From contig CAKSOB010000001.1 in assembly GCA_934476545.1 (NCBI GenBank), forward strand, positions 107,703 through 171,702: DNA of 64,000 nt, given 5' to 3'. Positions 55,127 through 64,000 of this stretch are shown piece after piece. The first letter of the stretch is position 1. Each line of letters opens with the position of its first letter. The position numbers and the translations under genes are program-made. The DNA is from an uncultured Eubacteriales bacterium (GTDB taxonomy: Bacteria > Bacillota > Clostridia > Oscillospirales > Acutalibacteraceae). The notes below the pieces were generated by a model. That model searched no databases. It saw only the letters and a list, made by a program, of their open reading frames with translations, and was not told the origin of the DNA.

Positions 55127-55156
55127 ACGCTCTCTGACAGCAGAGAGCGTTTTTCT
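55127..55156 (+). terminator. Terminator after rsmG
   Basis: ACGCTCTCTG / CAGAGAGCGT stem with an ACAG loop and T-run. Confidence 0.9.
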
Positions 55157-55290
55157 TTGCAAAAAGCATGGAAAGGGACAGAAAACTCGGTCACGGAATG
55201 ACATGGTTTTCCGATTATCGGTGGTATAGTAAGGATGGAAATAACAAACGGTTATTTCCAATCGGGAAAGAAGAGATAGGAGGAAGTCAA

Positions 55291-56097
55291 ATGGTAACTC
55301 AGGGACGACGGAGGATTGTAGAAGTTCCTCTGGACCGCATTCAGCCTAATCCGGCACAGCCACGGCAAACATTCACCCAAAAGGAATTGGACAGCTTATC
55401 CGAAAGCATTAAAGAGAACGGGTTGCTGCAACCGATTTTGGTTCGGCAAAAAGACTTTGGTTATGAGTTGATTGCCGGAGAACGGCGGCTTCGTGCTTGC
55501 CGCATTGCAGGGTTGGTAACGGTGCCGTGTATCATCACCGAGTGCGACAGCCGCAACGCTGCCATTTATGCCATGCTGGAAAATCTTCAGCGACAGGACT
55601 TACAGCTTTTTGAAGAAGCCGAAGGACTGCAAAAACTGATTGCTCAGTGGGGTATCACGCAAGAGGAAGCAGCGAAGCGATTAGGGAAAAGCCAATCTGC
55701 CATTGCTAACAAAATGCGGCTGCTGAAGTTGACAGAGGCAGAGCGACAAAAGATTACGGAAGCGGCGCTTTCCGGTCGCCATGCAAGAGCGCTCATTCGG
55801 GTTCAAGATGAAGCAAAGCGGATGGAGGTGCTGGATGAAATCATTGCCAAAGGGCTGAACGTGTCCCAAACAGACAAGCTGGTGGATAAAGTATTGCAAG
55901 GAGGTGAGCATACCGAAGAGCCGGACAAACATCAGCGCAAAACAGCGATATGGAAGGATTATCGCATTTTCCTAAATACGGTGCAGAAAGCCGTTTCTAC
56001 CATGCAACAATCGGGAATTGCAGCGGTGGCGGATCATAAAGAAACGGATACATACTATGAGATGACCGTCCGTATTCCAAAACTGCAAAGCGCATGA
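55291..56097 (+). CDS. noc: Nucleoid occlusion protein Noc (ParB family)
   Basis: A 268-residue CTP-dependent DNA clamp of the ParB/Noc family. It has the CTP-binding G-E-R-R-L-R-A and E-N-L-Q-R-Q-D-L motifs and a helix-turn-helix reading G-K-S-Q-S-A-I-A-N-K-M-R-L-L. The Q and K in that helix are the residues that separate Noc from ParB specificity; the genuine ParB in this window has R and V there. Its position between rsmG and parA is the Noc position of B. subtilis. The N-terminal amphipathic membrane helix of Noc is short or absent here. The ATG at 55291 follows AGGAGG; an extension to 55168 is rejected. Confidence 0.87.
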   Translation: MVTQGRRRIVEVPLDRIQPNPAQPRQTFTQKELDSLSESIKENGLLQPILVRQKDFGYELIAGERRLRACRIAGLVTVPCIITECDSRNAAIYAMLENLQRQDLQLFEEAEGLQKLIAQWGITQEEAAKRLGKSQSAIANKMRLLKLTEAERQKITEAALSGRHARALIRVQDEAKRMEVLDEIIAKGLNVSQTDKLVDKVLQGGEHTEEPDKHQRKTAIWKDYRIFLNTVQKAVSTMQQSGIAAVADHKETDTYYEMTVRIPKLQSA

Positions 56098-56146
56098 CCA
56101 AAAGGAGAAGGCAGCCGGCTGTCTTCTCCCTTTTTGTTTTGCAGAT

Positions 56147-56162
56147 TGTTTCACATGAAACA
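56147..56162. other. parS-like site 1
   Basis: TGTTTCACATGAAACA, one base from the TGTTTCACGTGAAACA consensus. It lies between noc and parA, where origin-proximal centromere sites are expected. Confidence 0.85.
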
Positions 56163-56183
56163 AGTCTATCGTGTATCGTGAAA

Positions 56184-56199
56184 TGTTTCATGTGAAACA
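56184..56199. other. parS-like site 2
   Basis: TGTTTCATGTGAAACA, one base from consensus and the exact reverse complement of site 1, 21 bp downstream. Confidence 0.85.
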
Positions 56200-56368
56200 A
56201 CAAGGGGAGAGTAGCGGTATTTTGATGGCATTCAGAACGTTGAAGCACAGTTTTACATTTTTTAATAGATTGCATTTTCTTTTTGCACCTAAATATATTT
56301 TGTGCTATAATACAAAATGAGAAACAATCCACTGCGGCAAAGATGCCGGAAAAGGAAAGGAACGACCA

Positions 56369-57133
56369 ATGGGCAAGATCATAGCGATTACGAATCAAAA
56401 GGGCGGCGTGGGAAAAACAACCACAGCAGTCAATTTGGCAGCCGCCATGGGCATACAAGGGAAAAAGACACTGGTGGTGGACATTGACCCACAAGGAAAC
56501 ACTTCCAGTGGGTTAGGTGTAGATCGTCGCACATTGAAAAAATCCATGTACGATGTGATGATTTGCACTGCTAAGGCAGAGGAAGTTCTTTTAGAAACAG
56601 AGTTTGAAAATCTGTCGTTGCTGCCATCCAGTATGGATTTAGCGGGCGCAGAACTGGAAATGATTGATTTTGACCATAGAGAGTCCATTTTAAAGCGTTC
56701 GTTAGCGCCGCTGATGGAGGAGTTTGACTATATCTTCATTGATTGTCCGCCATCTTTGGGATTGATTACCACCAATGCTTTGTGCGCTGCGGATTCTCTG
56801 TTGGTGCCGATTCAGTGTGAATATTATGCACTGGAAGGACTTTCTCAGTTGATGAACACAGTGCGGCGTGTCAAGCGACAATATAACGAAACATTGGACT
56901 TGGAGGGCGTACTGCTCACGATGTACGATGGCCGCCTGAATTTAACACAGCAGGTAGTAGAGGAAGTGAAAAAATACTTCCCGAAAAAAGTGTATACCAC
57001 AGTGATTCCCCGCACCGTGCGGCTTTCGGAAGCCCCCAGCTTTGGAAAGCCCATTCAATATTATGATAAAAACGCAAAGGGCGCAGTTGCCTACAATGCG
57101 TTAGCGGAAGAAGTGTTAAAACAAAACGCATAA
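56369..57133 (+). CDS. parA: Chromosome partitioning ATPase ParA (Soj)
   Basis: A 254-residue ATPase that regulates DnaA and moves ParB-bound origins. The deviant Walker A is intact: N-Q-K-G-G-V-G-K-T-T at residues 9-18. Walker A' is V-V-D-I-D-P-Q-G-N, and Walker B is I-F-I-D-C-P-P-S-L-G. R-T-V-R-L-S-E-A-P-S-F-G-K-P completes the pattern. It lies 12 bp before parB. Confidence 0.97.
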   Translation: MGKIIAITNQKGGVGKTTTAVNLAAAMGIQGKKTLVVDIDPQGNTSSGLGVDRRTLKKSMYDVMICTAKAEEVLLETEFENLSLLPSSMDLAGAELEMIDFDHRESILKRSLAPLMEEFDYIFIDCPPSLGLITTNALCAADSLLVPIQCEYYALEGLSQLMNTVRRVKRQYNETLDLEGVLLTMYDGRLNLTQQVVEEVKKYFPKKVYTTVIPRTVRLSEAPSFGKPIQYYDKNAKGAVAYNALAEEVLKQNA

Positions 57134-57145
57134 GGAGGTGAATCT

Positions 57146-58006
57146 ATGGCAATTAAGAAAAAAAGCGGATTGGGGAAAGGTTTAGATGCAATTTTTGCGG
57201 AGAACGGAACGGAGGAATCCAACCGTTCTGCCGAGGAATTGAAGTTAAGTGACTTGGAACCCAACCGTGGACAACCTCGAAAAGACTTTGATGATGAAAC
57301 ACTGGCAGAGTTAGCGGATTCCATCAGTCAACACGGAATCTTGCAGCCGCTATTGGTGCGTCCTATTTTTGGCGGCGGATACCAAATTGTTGCGGGTGAA
57401 CGTCGTTGGCGAGCGGCCCGCATGGCGGGCTTAACCACGGTTCCGGCAATCATCCGGGAATTGGATGATGAGCAGGTGATGGAAATCGCCTTGATTGAAA
57501 ACCTGCAAAGAGAGGATTTATCTCCTTTGGAAGAGGCGATGGGCTACCAATCCCTCATGGATTCTTACGATATGACACAAGAAGAAGTGGCGAAAATCGT
57601 GGGGAAATCTCGTTCTGCCGTAGCCAATGTGCTTCGGTTATTGAAGTTGCCGGAGGAGGTACAAGCTCTGATTCGCAGCGGACAAGTATCTGCCGGACAC
57701 GGACGGGCGCTGCTTTCCTTCCCTGATGATGCGGAGAAGATTGCAGTTGCCAAACGGGTTATTGAAGAAGATCTATCAGTCCGTGAAGTGGAGCGATTGG
57801 CGCAAAAAGCCAATGAAGTTCCGAAGAAAAAGGATGTGAAACCCCGAGGGATTCCATATTTTAACGAGGTGGAATTATCACTCCACGATTATTTGGGCAG
57901 AAAAGTTCGGGTAAACGGAGATGAGAAAAAAGGTACCTTACAAATTGAATTTTATGGACAAGAGGATCTTTCCGAATTAATTCGGAAATTGAATTTGAAT
58001 CAATAA
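57146..58006 (+). CDS. parB: Chromosome partitioning protein ParB (Spo0J)
   Basis: A 286-residue CTP-dependent clamp that loads at parS and recruits SMC. It starts K-K-K-S-G-L-G-K-G-L-D-A-I-F. C-box motifs are G-E-R-R-W-R-A-A-R and E-N-L-Q-R-E-D-L. The helix-turn-helix reads G-K-S-R-S-A-V-A-N-V-L-R-L-L, the ParB type. The C-terminal dimer domain is about residues 225-286. AAGGAGGTG precedes the ATG. Confidence 0.97.
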   Translation: MAIKKKSGLGKGLDAIFAENGTEESNRSAEELKLSDLEPNRGQPRKDFDDETLAELADSISQHGILQPLLVRPIFGGGYQIVAGERRWRAARMAGLTTVPAIIRELDDEQVMEIALIENLQREDLSPLEEAMGYQSLMDSYDMTQEEVAKIVGKSRSAVANVLRLLKLPEEVQALIRSGQVSAGHGRALLSFPDDAEKIAVAKRVIEEDLSVREVERLAQKANEVPKKKDVKPRGIPYFNEVELSLHDYLGRKVRVNGDEKKGTLQIEFYGQEDLSELIRKLNLNQ

Positions 58007-58035
58007 ATTTTTGATAAAGAAAGAGGAGAACAACA

Positions 58036-59319
58036 ATGCTTGATATTAAAATGATTCGACAGGAGCCAGATAGAGTAAAGGCTGCTATGAAAACTCGTAA
58101 CTTTGATGCAGACGCACTGATTGATGAGGTGTTGGCGATTGACGTAGAGCGCCGCCAAATCATGGGTAAGGTAGAGTCCATGAAGGCGGAGCAAAATGCG
58201 GAAACCAAGAAGATTCCTGCCATCAAAAAAGAAGGCGGCGACGTATCCGAGATTATGGAGCGGATGCGTGTCCTGTCCGATGAAATCAAGACTTGCGATA
58301 CAGAGCTGAGCGAGTTGGAGGATCAGCAGAAGAACATTTTGCTGTCCATTCCAAACATTCCAAACAAGGATGTTCCGGTTGGTAAGGATGATAGCGAAAA
58401 TGTAGAGGTTCGCCGTTGGGGTGAGCCAAAGCAGTTTGACTTTGAGGTAAAGGCGCATTGGGATATTGGTAAGGATCTGGATATTTTGGATCCGGAAACC
58501 GCAGCAAAAGTAACCGGCGCGCGCTTCCACTTCTATAAAGATTTGGGTGCAAGATTGGAGCGTTCTGTTATCAACTTCTATCTGAATACCCATACCGAAA
58601 ACGGTTATACAGAAATTTTCCCGCCGTTTATGGTAAACCGCGCTTCCATGACCGGTACCGGTCAGCTTCCAAAGTTTGAGGAGGATGCTTTCCGCCTGGC
58701 AACCAAGACTTCTAACGAGGATTACTTCTTGATTCCAACCGCAGAAGTTCCGGTAACCAATATGTATCGTGGCGACATTATCGACGGTGCAAAAATGCCT
58801 GTAAAGTACTGCGCTTATTCCGCCTGCTTCCGTGCAGAAGCAGGTTCTGCCGGTAGAGATACCCGTGGTTTGATTCGTCAGCACCAGTTTAATAAGGTAG
58901 AACTGGTAAAGTTTGCTGATCCGGAAACCTCCTATGATGAACTGGAGAAGCTGACAAACGATGCAGAGCGTGTGCTGCAACTGCTTGGCTTGCCATACCG
59001 TGTAGTATGCCTGTCTACCGGCGACTTGGGCTTCTCCTCCGCAAAAACTTACGATATTGAGGTTTGGATGCCATCCTACGGCCGTTATGTGGAGATTTCC
59101 TCTTGCTCCAACTTTGAGGATTATCAGGCACGTCGTGCATCTATTCGCTTTAAAAACGGCACAAAGGACAAGGCAAAACTGGTACACACACTGAATGGTT
59201 CCGGTGTAGCAATCGGCAGAACCGTAGCAGCAATTTTGGAGAACTACCAGAATGCAGATGGTACAGTAACGATTCCGGAAGCATTGCGTCCATACATGGG
59301 TGTTGATAAAATCGGCTAA
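58036..59319 (+). CDS. serS: Seryl-tRNA synthetase
   Basis: A 427-residue class II synthetase. The long N-terminal helical arm that grips tRNA-Ser spans about residues 25-105. Motif 2 is [21 protein letters not shown], and motif 3 is [10 protein letters not shown]. It lies 29 bp after parB and may be co-transcribed with it. Codon use is strongly biased toward optimal codons, as in other highly expressed genes here. Confidence 0.97.
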   Translation: MLDIKMIRQEPDRVKAAMKTRNFDADALIDEVLAIDVERRQIMGKVESMKAEQNAETKKIPAIKKEGGDVSEIMERMRVLSDEIKTCDTELSELEDQQKNILLSIPNIPNKDVPVGKDDSENVEVRRWGEPKQFDFEVKAHWDIGKDLDILDPETAAKVTGARFHFYKDLGARLERSVINFYLNTHTENGYTEIFPPFMVNRASMTGTGQLPKFEEDAFRLATKTSNEDYFLIPTAEVPVTNMYRGDIIDGAKMPVKYCAYSACFRAEAGSAGRDTRGLIRQHQFNKVELVKFADPETSYDELEKLTNDAERVLQLLGLPYRVVCLSTGDLGFSSAKTYDIEVWMPSYGRYVEISSCSNFEDYQARRASIRFKNGTKDKAKLVHTLNGSGVAIGRTVAAILENYQNADGTVTIPEALRPYMGVDKIG

Positions 59320-59427
59320 CGAATTTTAAGATACTATGGATTATATTGCGATATTATAAACTTATCAATATATAAATCATAGAACTATGTAAAATAAAGT
59401 AAAATAAAGCAAAATAAAGCAAATAAG

Positions 59428-59478
59428 ATATGCACTGCGAGAAGGAAATCCGGAAATCTCATGGTGCATATTTTTTTT
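59428..59478 (+). terminator. Terminator of serS
   Basis: ATATGCAC / GTGCATAT outer stem, inner CGAGA / TCTC(A), eight T residues after the stem. Confidence 0.7.
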
Positions 59479-59591
59479 AAAAATAGCCAATGCTCCAAAG
59501 GTAAGTGCATTGTGTAGCGTAGGGCAAAATAGAGAATGAAGTTCCTTTTTAGAGGGGAAGATATTTTTTTACGAAAAACCGAATAAAGTAG

Positions 59592-59621
59592 TTGAAACCG
59601 TCGGTTTATGTATGGTATAAT
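59592..59621 (+). promoter_or_regulatory. Promoter of guaB
   Basis: TTGAAA (59592-59597), 18-bp spacer, TATAAT (59616-59621), with TG before the -10 box. Confidence 0.8.
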
Positions 59622-59643
59622 TATAAAAATATAAGCATTTCAC

Positions 59644-59672
59644 GAAACGGATGCGTCAGCATCCGTTTTCTA
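59644..59672 (+). promoter_or_regulatory. Leader hairpin of guaB
   Basis: AAACGGATGC / GCATCCGTTT with a GTCA loop, followed by only a short T-run. It may be an attenuator or an mRNA-stabilising 5' hairpin. Confidence 0.5.
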
Positions 59673-59690
59673 ACAAATTAAGGGAGGTAG

Positions 59691-61181
<1,491 letters not shown>

Positions 61182-61212
61182 GCAGATCGCCTTGTGCAGA
61201 TGCTAAAATAGA

Positions 61213-61249
61213 AAGAACCGCTGATCCAAACGGATCGTCGGTTCTTTTT
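61213..61249 (+). terminator. Terminator of guaB
   Basis: AGAACCG / CGGTTCT outer stem with inner GATCC / GGATC and a T-run. Confidence 0.87.
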
Positions 61250-61294
61250 CGTTGTGTAAGGCTAAAATTCAGAGATTCAATAGAAAAGGAGTTC

Positions 61295-61326
61295 TTTTCA
61301 ACAATCAAAGAAAAAGTTGTTGAAAA
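61295..61326. repeat. Inverted pair of TTTTCAACA boxes
   Basis: TTTTCAACA (61295-61303) and TGTTGAAAA (61318-61326) form a perfect inverted repeat (10 bp with flanking C/G) separated by 14 bp. The same 9-mer is enriched at oriC. Confidence 0.6.
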
Positions 61327-61490
61327 GATGCTCGGATGCCAATCACTCCATAAATTCCATCCGAATGTTGCAGGGTGAAGTGCGGTGGCTTTGGATCCTG
61401 TGCGATAATAGGGGAGGGAGTGTATCCTGCGGCTTCGATTGTTTCTCGATGTGCTTCCAGTGACTCTTCTGCGTGAAAGCGAAAGATCAT
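61305..61490 (-). pseudogene. Possible gene remnant (61-codon frame)
   Basis: A 61-codon frame with reasonable composition. A segment A-A-G-Y-x5-P-I-I and a later S-D-G-I-Y-G-V-I-G-I recall the last strands of glyoxalase/bleomycin-resistance (VOC) domains, but it is far too short for one. The ATG has no ribosome site. The adjacent upstream sequence (61497-61670, same strand) has protein-like stretches in other frames, so the whole could be a decayed gene. I could not identify it. Confidence 0.35.
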
Positions 61491-61679
61491 GTGCCCTTAA
61501 CGGAAACGGGTTCGCCCTAATGAAGCCGAATCAATTCCAACATGGTTTCTCTCTTTTGAATTGCAAGAAAAGCAATTTTCTCCACAGCAGGTTGAAGTCG
61601 ACAGACGAGCTGCTATCCGGCAACGGTTTGATAAAAAATAAAACGCTCTAAGACTTGCACAAAGATAGTGATGAAATTT

Positions 61680-61695
61680 AGTTTCATGTGAAACA
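61680..61695. other. parS-like site 3
   Basis: AGTTTCATGTGAAACA differs from site 2 only at the first base. It lies about 5.5 kb from parA. Confidence 0.7.
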
Positions 61696-61732
61696 TTCTC
61701 CACTTTCAAAAGAAAATAATGGAATAAAATAA

Positions 61733-61763
61733 AAAAACCAGATGCAAACTGCATCTGGTTTCG
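61733..61763 (-). terminator. Terminator of the tRNA-Met/tRNA-Glu transcript
   Basis: AAACCAGATGC / GCATCTGGTTT stem; T-run on the minus strand. Confidence 0.87.
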
Positions 61764-61765
61764 TG

Positions 61766-61840
61766 TGGTGACCCGGACGGGAATCGAACCCGTGTTACCG
61801 CCGTGAAAGGGCGGTGTCTTAACCGCTTGACCACCGGGCC
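61766..61840 (-). tRNA. tRNA-Glu (TTC)
   Basis: A 75-nt cloverleaf: acceptor GGCCCGG / CCGGGTC, anticodon arm CCGCC-CTTTCAC-GGCGG with TTC anticodon, T-arm CGGGTTCGATTCCCG, encoded CCA. Confidence 0.96.
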
Positions 61841-61844
61841 TTAT

Positions 61845-61921
61845 TGGTAGCGGCAAATGGACTTGAACCATCGACACTCCGGGTATGAACCGAATGCTCT
61901 AGCCAACTGAGCTATGCCGCC
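61845..61921 (-). tRNA. tRNA-Met (CAT), elongator type
   Basis: A 77-nt cloverleaf: acceptor GGCGGCA / TGCCGCT (first pair G-U), anticodon arm TTCGG-TTCATAC-CCGGA with CAT, T-arm GATGG-TTCAAGT-CCATT, encoded CCA. The paired first position and lack of three G-C pairs in the anticodon stem indicate an elongator tRNA. Four bases separate it from tRNA-Glu, so they form one transcript. Confidence 0.94.
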
Positions 61922-62048
61922 ATATTTTAGATGTCCTCAACAGGAACGAGTTTTATTATAGTACACCATTCGAGATTTGTCAACCGTTTTTTTAAATATT
62001 TTTCAAAAAAATTTTTCTTTTGCGTTTTCCCCTAATTTTTGCAGATGC

Positions 62049-62077
62049 TTGTAATTTTCAAGAAGATGCGGTATACT
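62049..62077 (+). promoter_or_regulatory. Promoter of the lipoprotein gene
   Basis: TTGTAA (62049-62054), 17-bp spacer, TATACT (62072-62077). Confidence 0.72.
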
Positions 62078-62129
62078 AAATTATTATAAAACTTGCAGAT
62101 CGAAATTTTGAATAAGTGAGGTAGAATAC

Positions 62130-62747
62130 ATGAAGAAGAAATTGATCGTTGCTGCACTGGCTGCTGCTATGGTATTGGCAATGACCGCTTGCGGCAGCAA
62201 TAATACCACACCGGTTACCGAGGTTGTGTCCGGCTCCATGGAACTGACAGAGTTGAGCAAGAACGGCTTAGACGGTCTGTGCAACTATCTGGAGGGCAAC
62301 GGTATTGTTGGTGGTACCGCACTGGATATGAAGGCAGACATCATCGGTGCAAAGGAAGGTAAGAAGTTTGCATTCAAATACAATGACAGCACCGTTATCG
62401 TAGAGCTGTATCAATTTGATTTGGATAACTTGGATGAGGTAGGCAAGGAAACCCTGGACAGCGTTCGCAACAACGGTACCTTTAAGGTATTGGATAAGGA
62501 TGTAGAAGCACAGCTTTCCTCCAGCGGTAAATATATGATGATTTACACCGATACCAAAGATGATGATGCAAACATTGCACAAAAGCAAAAAGCAGAGAAG
62601 CTGGTCAATGAGTACGATGAGCAAGAAAGCACCATCAAAGTAAATACAACAAAGAAGAACGATAAGACTTCTTCCACTTCTTCCACTGCTTCCGAAGCAA
62701 CAGAGTCCAACACCTCTTCTTCGGAATCCTCTGAAGCAGCAAAATAA
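62130..62747 (+). CDS. Lipoprotein, unknown function
   Basis: A 205-residue exported lipoprotein. The signal peptide ends in A-M-T-A-C (lipobox cysteine near residue 21). The mature part has an alpha/beta domain of about 130 residues with an F-K-Y-N-D-S-T-V-I-V-E-L-Y strand and K-Y-M-M-I-Y-T-D, then a Ser/Thr/Glu low-complexity tail of about 40 residues ending S-S-E-A-A-K. Such tails are shared by the lipoprotein at 18984 (there as an N-terminal linker). AGTGAGGTAG precedes the ATG. Flanked by its own promoter and terminator. I recognise no family. Confidence 0.78.
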   Translation: MKKKLIVAALAAAMVLAMTACGSNNTTPVTEVVSGSMELTELSKNGLDGLCNYLEGNGIVGGTALDMKADIIGAKEGKKFAFKYNDSTVIVELYQFDLDNLDEVGKETLDSVRNNGTFKVLDKDVEAQLSSSGKYMMIYTDTKDDDANIAQKQKAEKLVNEYDEQESTIKVNTTKKNDKTSSTSSTASEATESNTSSSESSEAAK

Positions 62748-62754
62748 GAACACA

Positions 62755-62782
62755 AAAAGACATCCTACGGGGTGTCTTTTTC
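62755..62782 (+). terminator. Terminator of the lipoprotein gene
   Basis: AAAGACATCC / GGGTGTCTTT stem and T-run. Confidence 0.83.
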
Positions 62783-62882
62783 TATATTTAGATTAGAAGT
62801 TCCTGTTCTTATATATAGGTAGGATTCCCAAAGTGTAAGAAAAAATACAGCGATACCATAAGATAATTTTTCCTATATAAGG

Positions 62883-62920
62883 AAAAGAGAACGATACGTT
62901 ACAATCGCTCTCTTTCTTAA
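62883..62920 (-). terminator. Terminator of the SleB-type gene
   Basis: AAGAGAGCGAT / ATCGTTCTCTT stem (one G-U pair); T-rich tail on the minus strand. Confidence 0.65.
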
Positions 62921-62941
62921 ATACATATTTATAGATAATGT

Positions 62942-63673
62942 TTAGGAGCAAAAACGGTGCTTGCCAATCACGGTGATAACAGGACGAGAGAAGATCCATT
63001 TACTGGTAGACTTGTCCGGGTTGTAGTAATAGATTGCTCCACCGGAAGGGTCGTTGCCGTTAATGGCATCTCTTGCAGCGCGATAAGCGGAGTCTGCTAC
63101 GGCTGCATTAACGCCGCCGTCATTTAAGCAGGAGAATGCCCCCGGTTGATAAATCACGCCTGCAAGGGTATTGGGAAAAGAGGGGTGTTCAATGCGATTC
63201 AGAATCACAGCGCCAACCGCAACTTGTCCTTCATATGGTTCCCCACGAGATTCCGCAGAAATAATTCTTGCCAACAGACTAATATCATTACTACTGAAAG
63301 AACCAATCGGAGAAGTGTCAGCAGAAGAACCGCTGCCGCCGGAATTTCCCGCGCCAACCCCCAAGGCTTTTAATGTTTTACTGCCGGCAATTCCATCGGC
63401 GGTCAATCCATTGGCTTTTTGAAAAGACCTCACTGCCTTTTTGGTAGCAGCGCCGTAAATGCCGTCCACCTTTAAGCCGTAGCCCAAATCATTTAGTTTC
63501 TGCTGAATAGCACGAACTTCATCTCCTTGGGAACCAACCTTAGAGAGAACGGCAAGCGGCTCTGTACGTATTCCTTGAAAATCGGTTACAAGCGCAATTA
63601 TAAATAGATTAAAAAAGATCACTAAAAGAATCCCTACGATATAGCGGACGGTCGTCCAACGAATTCGTTTCAA
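62942..63673 (-). CDS. SleB-type cell-wall hydrolase with peptidoglycan-binding domain
   Basis: A 243-residue membrane-anchored or exported hydrolase. A basic start and hydrophobic segment (about residues 9-30), a PG_binding_1 repeat (G-D-E-V-R-A-I-Q-Q-K-L-N-D-L-G-Y), a Gly/Ser linker and a Hydrolase_2 (SleB/CwlJ) domain follow. The domain has the catalytic-glutamate segment A-R-I-I-S-A-E-S-R-G-E-P-Y-E-G-Q-V-A-V-G-A-V-I-L-N-R. SleB-type enzymes degrade spore cortex; others act on vegetative wall. I prefer a TTG at 63673 with AAAAGGA 10 nt upstream, giving M-K-R-I-R-W; a GTG at 63727 is in frame but without a ribosome site and would add 18 polar residues. Confidence 0.85.
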   Translation of the reverse strand: MKRIRWTTVRYIVGILLVIFFNLFIIALVTDFQGIRTEPLAVLSKVGSQGDEVRAIQQKLNDLGYGLKVDGIYGAATKKAVRSFQKANGLTADGIAGSKTLKALGVGAGNSGGSGSSADTSPIGSFSSNDISLLARIISAESRGEPYEGQVAVGAVILNRIEHPSFPNTLAGVIYQPGAFSCLNDGGVNAAVADSAYRAARDAINGNDPSGGAIYYYNPDKSTSKWIFSRPVITVIGKHRFCS

Positions 63674-63727
63674 TGGTTCCACATCCTTTTGTGTAAGCTG
63701 TCTGTCCGGCGGACAAGTGTTATTCAC

Positions 63728-64000
63728 TAGTATGTACCAAGGAAAATTTTTATGAGCGGAAAAAGTTTCTAGCAGTGTTTTTTCTAAAGATCTTTGCAGA
63801 GAGCGGAAGAATCTTAAATAAAGTAAAAAACAAAGAAAAACCCCAAAAAACCTGAAATCGCAGCATATGCATAGAAATACAGTTATGAATACAATATCTT
63901 GTGCTCCGGTACAATATATAGGAAAAGGGATGAAAAAAGAATCAAAAAAAGTGAAAAAAGATTGGAAAAAGGTGTTGACAAAAGGAAGATAGGATGGTAT
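63728..64000 (+). other. Right-edge A+T-rich region with a truncated strong promoter
   Basis: About 270 bp without a gene. A-tract-rich sequence at 63926-63970 precedes TTGACA at 63975-63980. The window ends in TAT (63998-64000), exactly where a -10 box would begin with a 17-bp spacer. Such a promoter with an UP-like element suits an rRNA operon or another strong transcript beyond the edge. Confidence 0.55.

Noticed and set aside
58000..59187. 395-codon frame opposite serS
   Set aside because: Antisense shadow of a highly biased gene; no start signal.

Overview
The window is a chromosomal segment around the replication origin of a spore-forming Firmicute, most likely a gut clostridium of the Oscillospiraceae/Ruminococcaceae type. 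The evidence is the dnaA-dnaN-recF-remB-gyrB-gyrA and rpmH-rnpA-yidD-yidC-jag-mnmE-mnmG-rsmG-noc-parA-parB order, spore genes (gpr, spoVAE, a SleB-type hydrolase), A+T-rich clostridial promoters and frequent TTG starts. I see no insertion sequence, prophage, CRISPR array or rRNA gene. A consensus -35 box behind A-tracts at the right edge suggests a strong promoter, perhaps of an rRNA operon, starting just outside.

Layout. 1-4.8 kb: 5' end of gpr, rpsT, a small membrane protein, spoVAE, a DUF2500-like protein, an orphan structured transcript with a perfect consensus promoter (2602-3110), a KtrB-type K+ transporter and tRNA-Arg. 4.8-9.7 kb: a GH13 maltodextrin hydrolase and a glycogen phosphorylase with an unusual Lys/Ala/Thr tail. 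10-12.2 kb: a U32 (RlhA-like) protein. 12.5-17.4 kb: a surface-polymer operon (CDP-glycerol transferase family, TarI/IspD-like cytidylyltransferase, NAD-dependent epimerase, pyruvyl-transferase family). 17.4-19.6 kb: M14 carboxypeptidase and ADP-ribose pyrophosphatase either side of a large palindrome, and a lipoprotein. 19.6-22.8 kb: aspS and hisS. 22.9-29.1 kb: the elongation cluster mreB-mreC-mreD-pbp2, then a MinD-like ATPase and mgsA, with minC absent. 29.3-40 kb: the dnaA-to-gyrA operon with interspersed small membrane proteins. 40.3-43 kb: rpmH, rnpA, yidD, yidC, jag. 43-49.7 kb: an accessory island of two paralogous secreted Ig-like proteins and an L,D-transpeptidase with cell-wall-binding repeats. 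49.8-61.2 kb: mnmE, mnmG, yihY, rsmG, noc, parA, parB, serS, guaB with parS-like sites. 61.3-64 kb: a possible gene remnant, tRNA-Glu and tRNA-Met, a lipoprotein and the SleB-type hydrolase.

The most interesting reading concerns the origin. The canonical DnaA box (TTATCCACA) is not seen in the dnaA flanks. In its place the 9-mer TTTTCAACA and close variants cluster between dnaA and dnaN and over the dnaA promoter. One copy sits beside a GC cluster and TAG triplets in the same order as the B. subtilis basal unwinding system. The DnaA recognition helix carries N-H-S-T where the usual sequence is D-H-T-T. I infer a co-evolved, divergent DnaA/DnaA-box pair. Gene functions rest on my reading of motifs, gene order and family knowledge; no database search was run.
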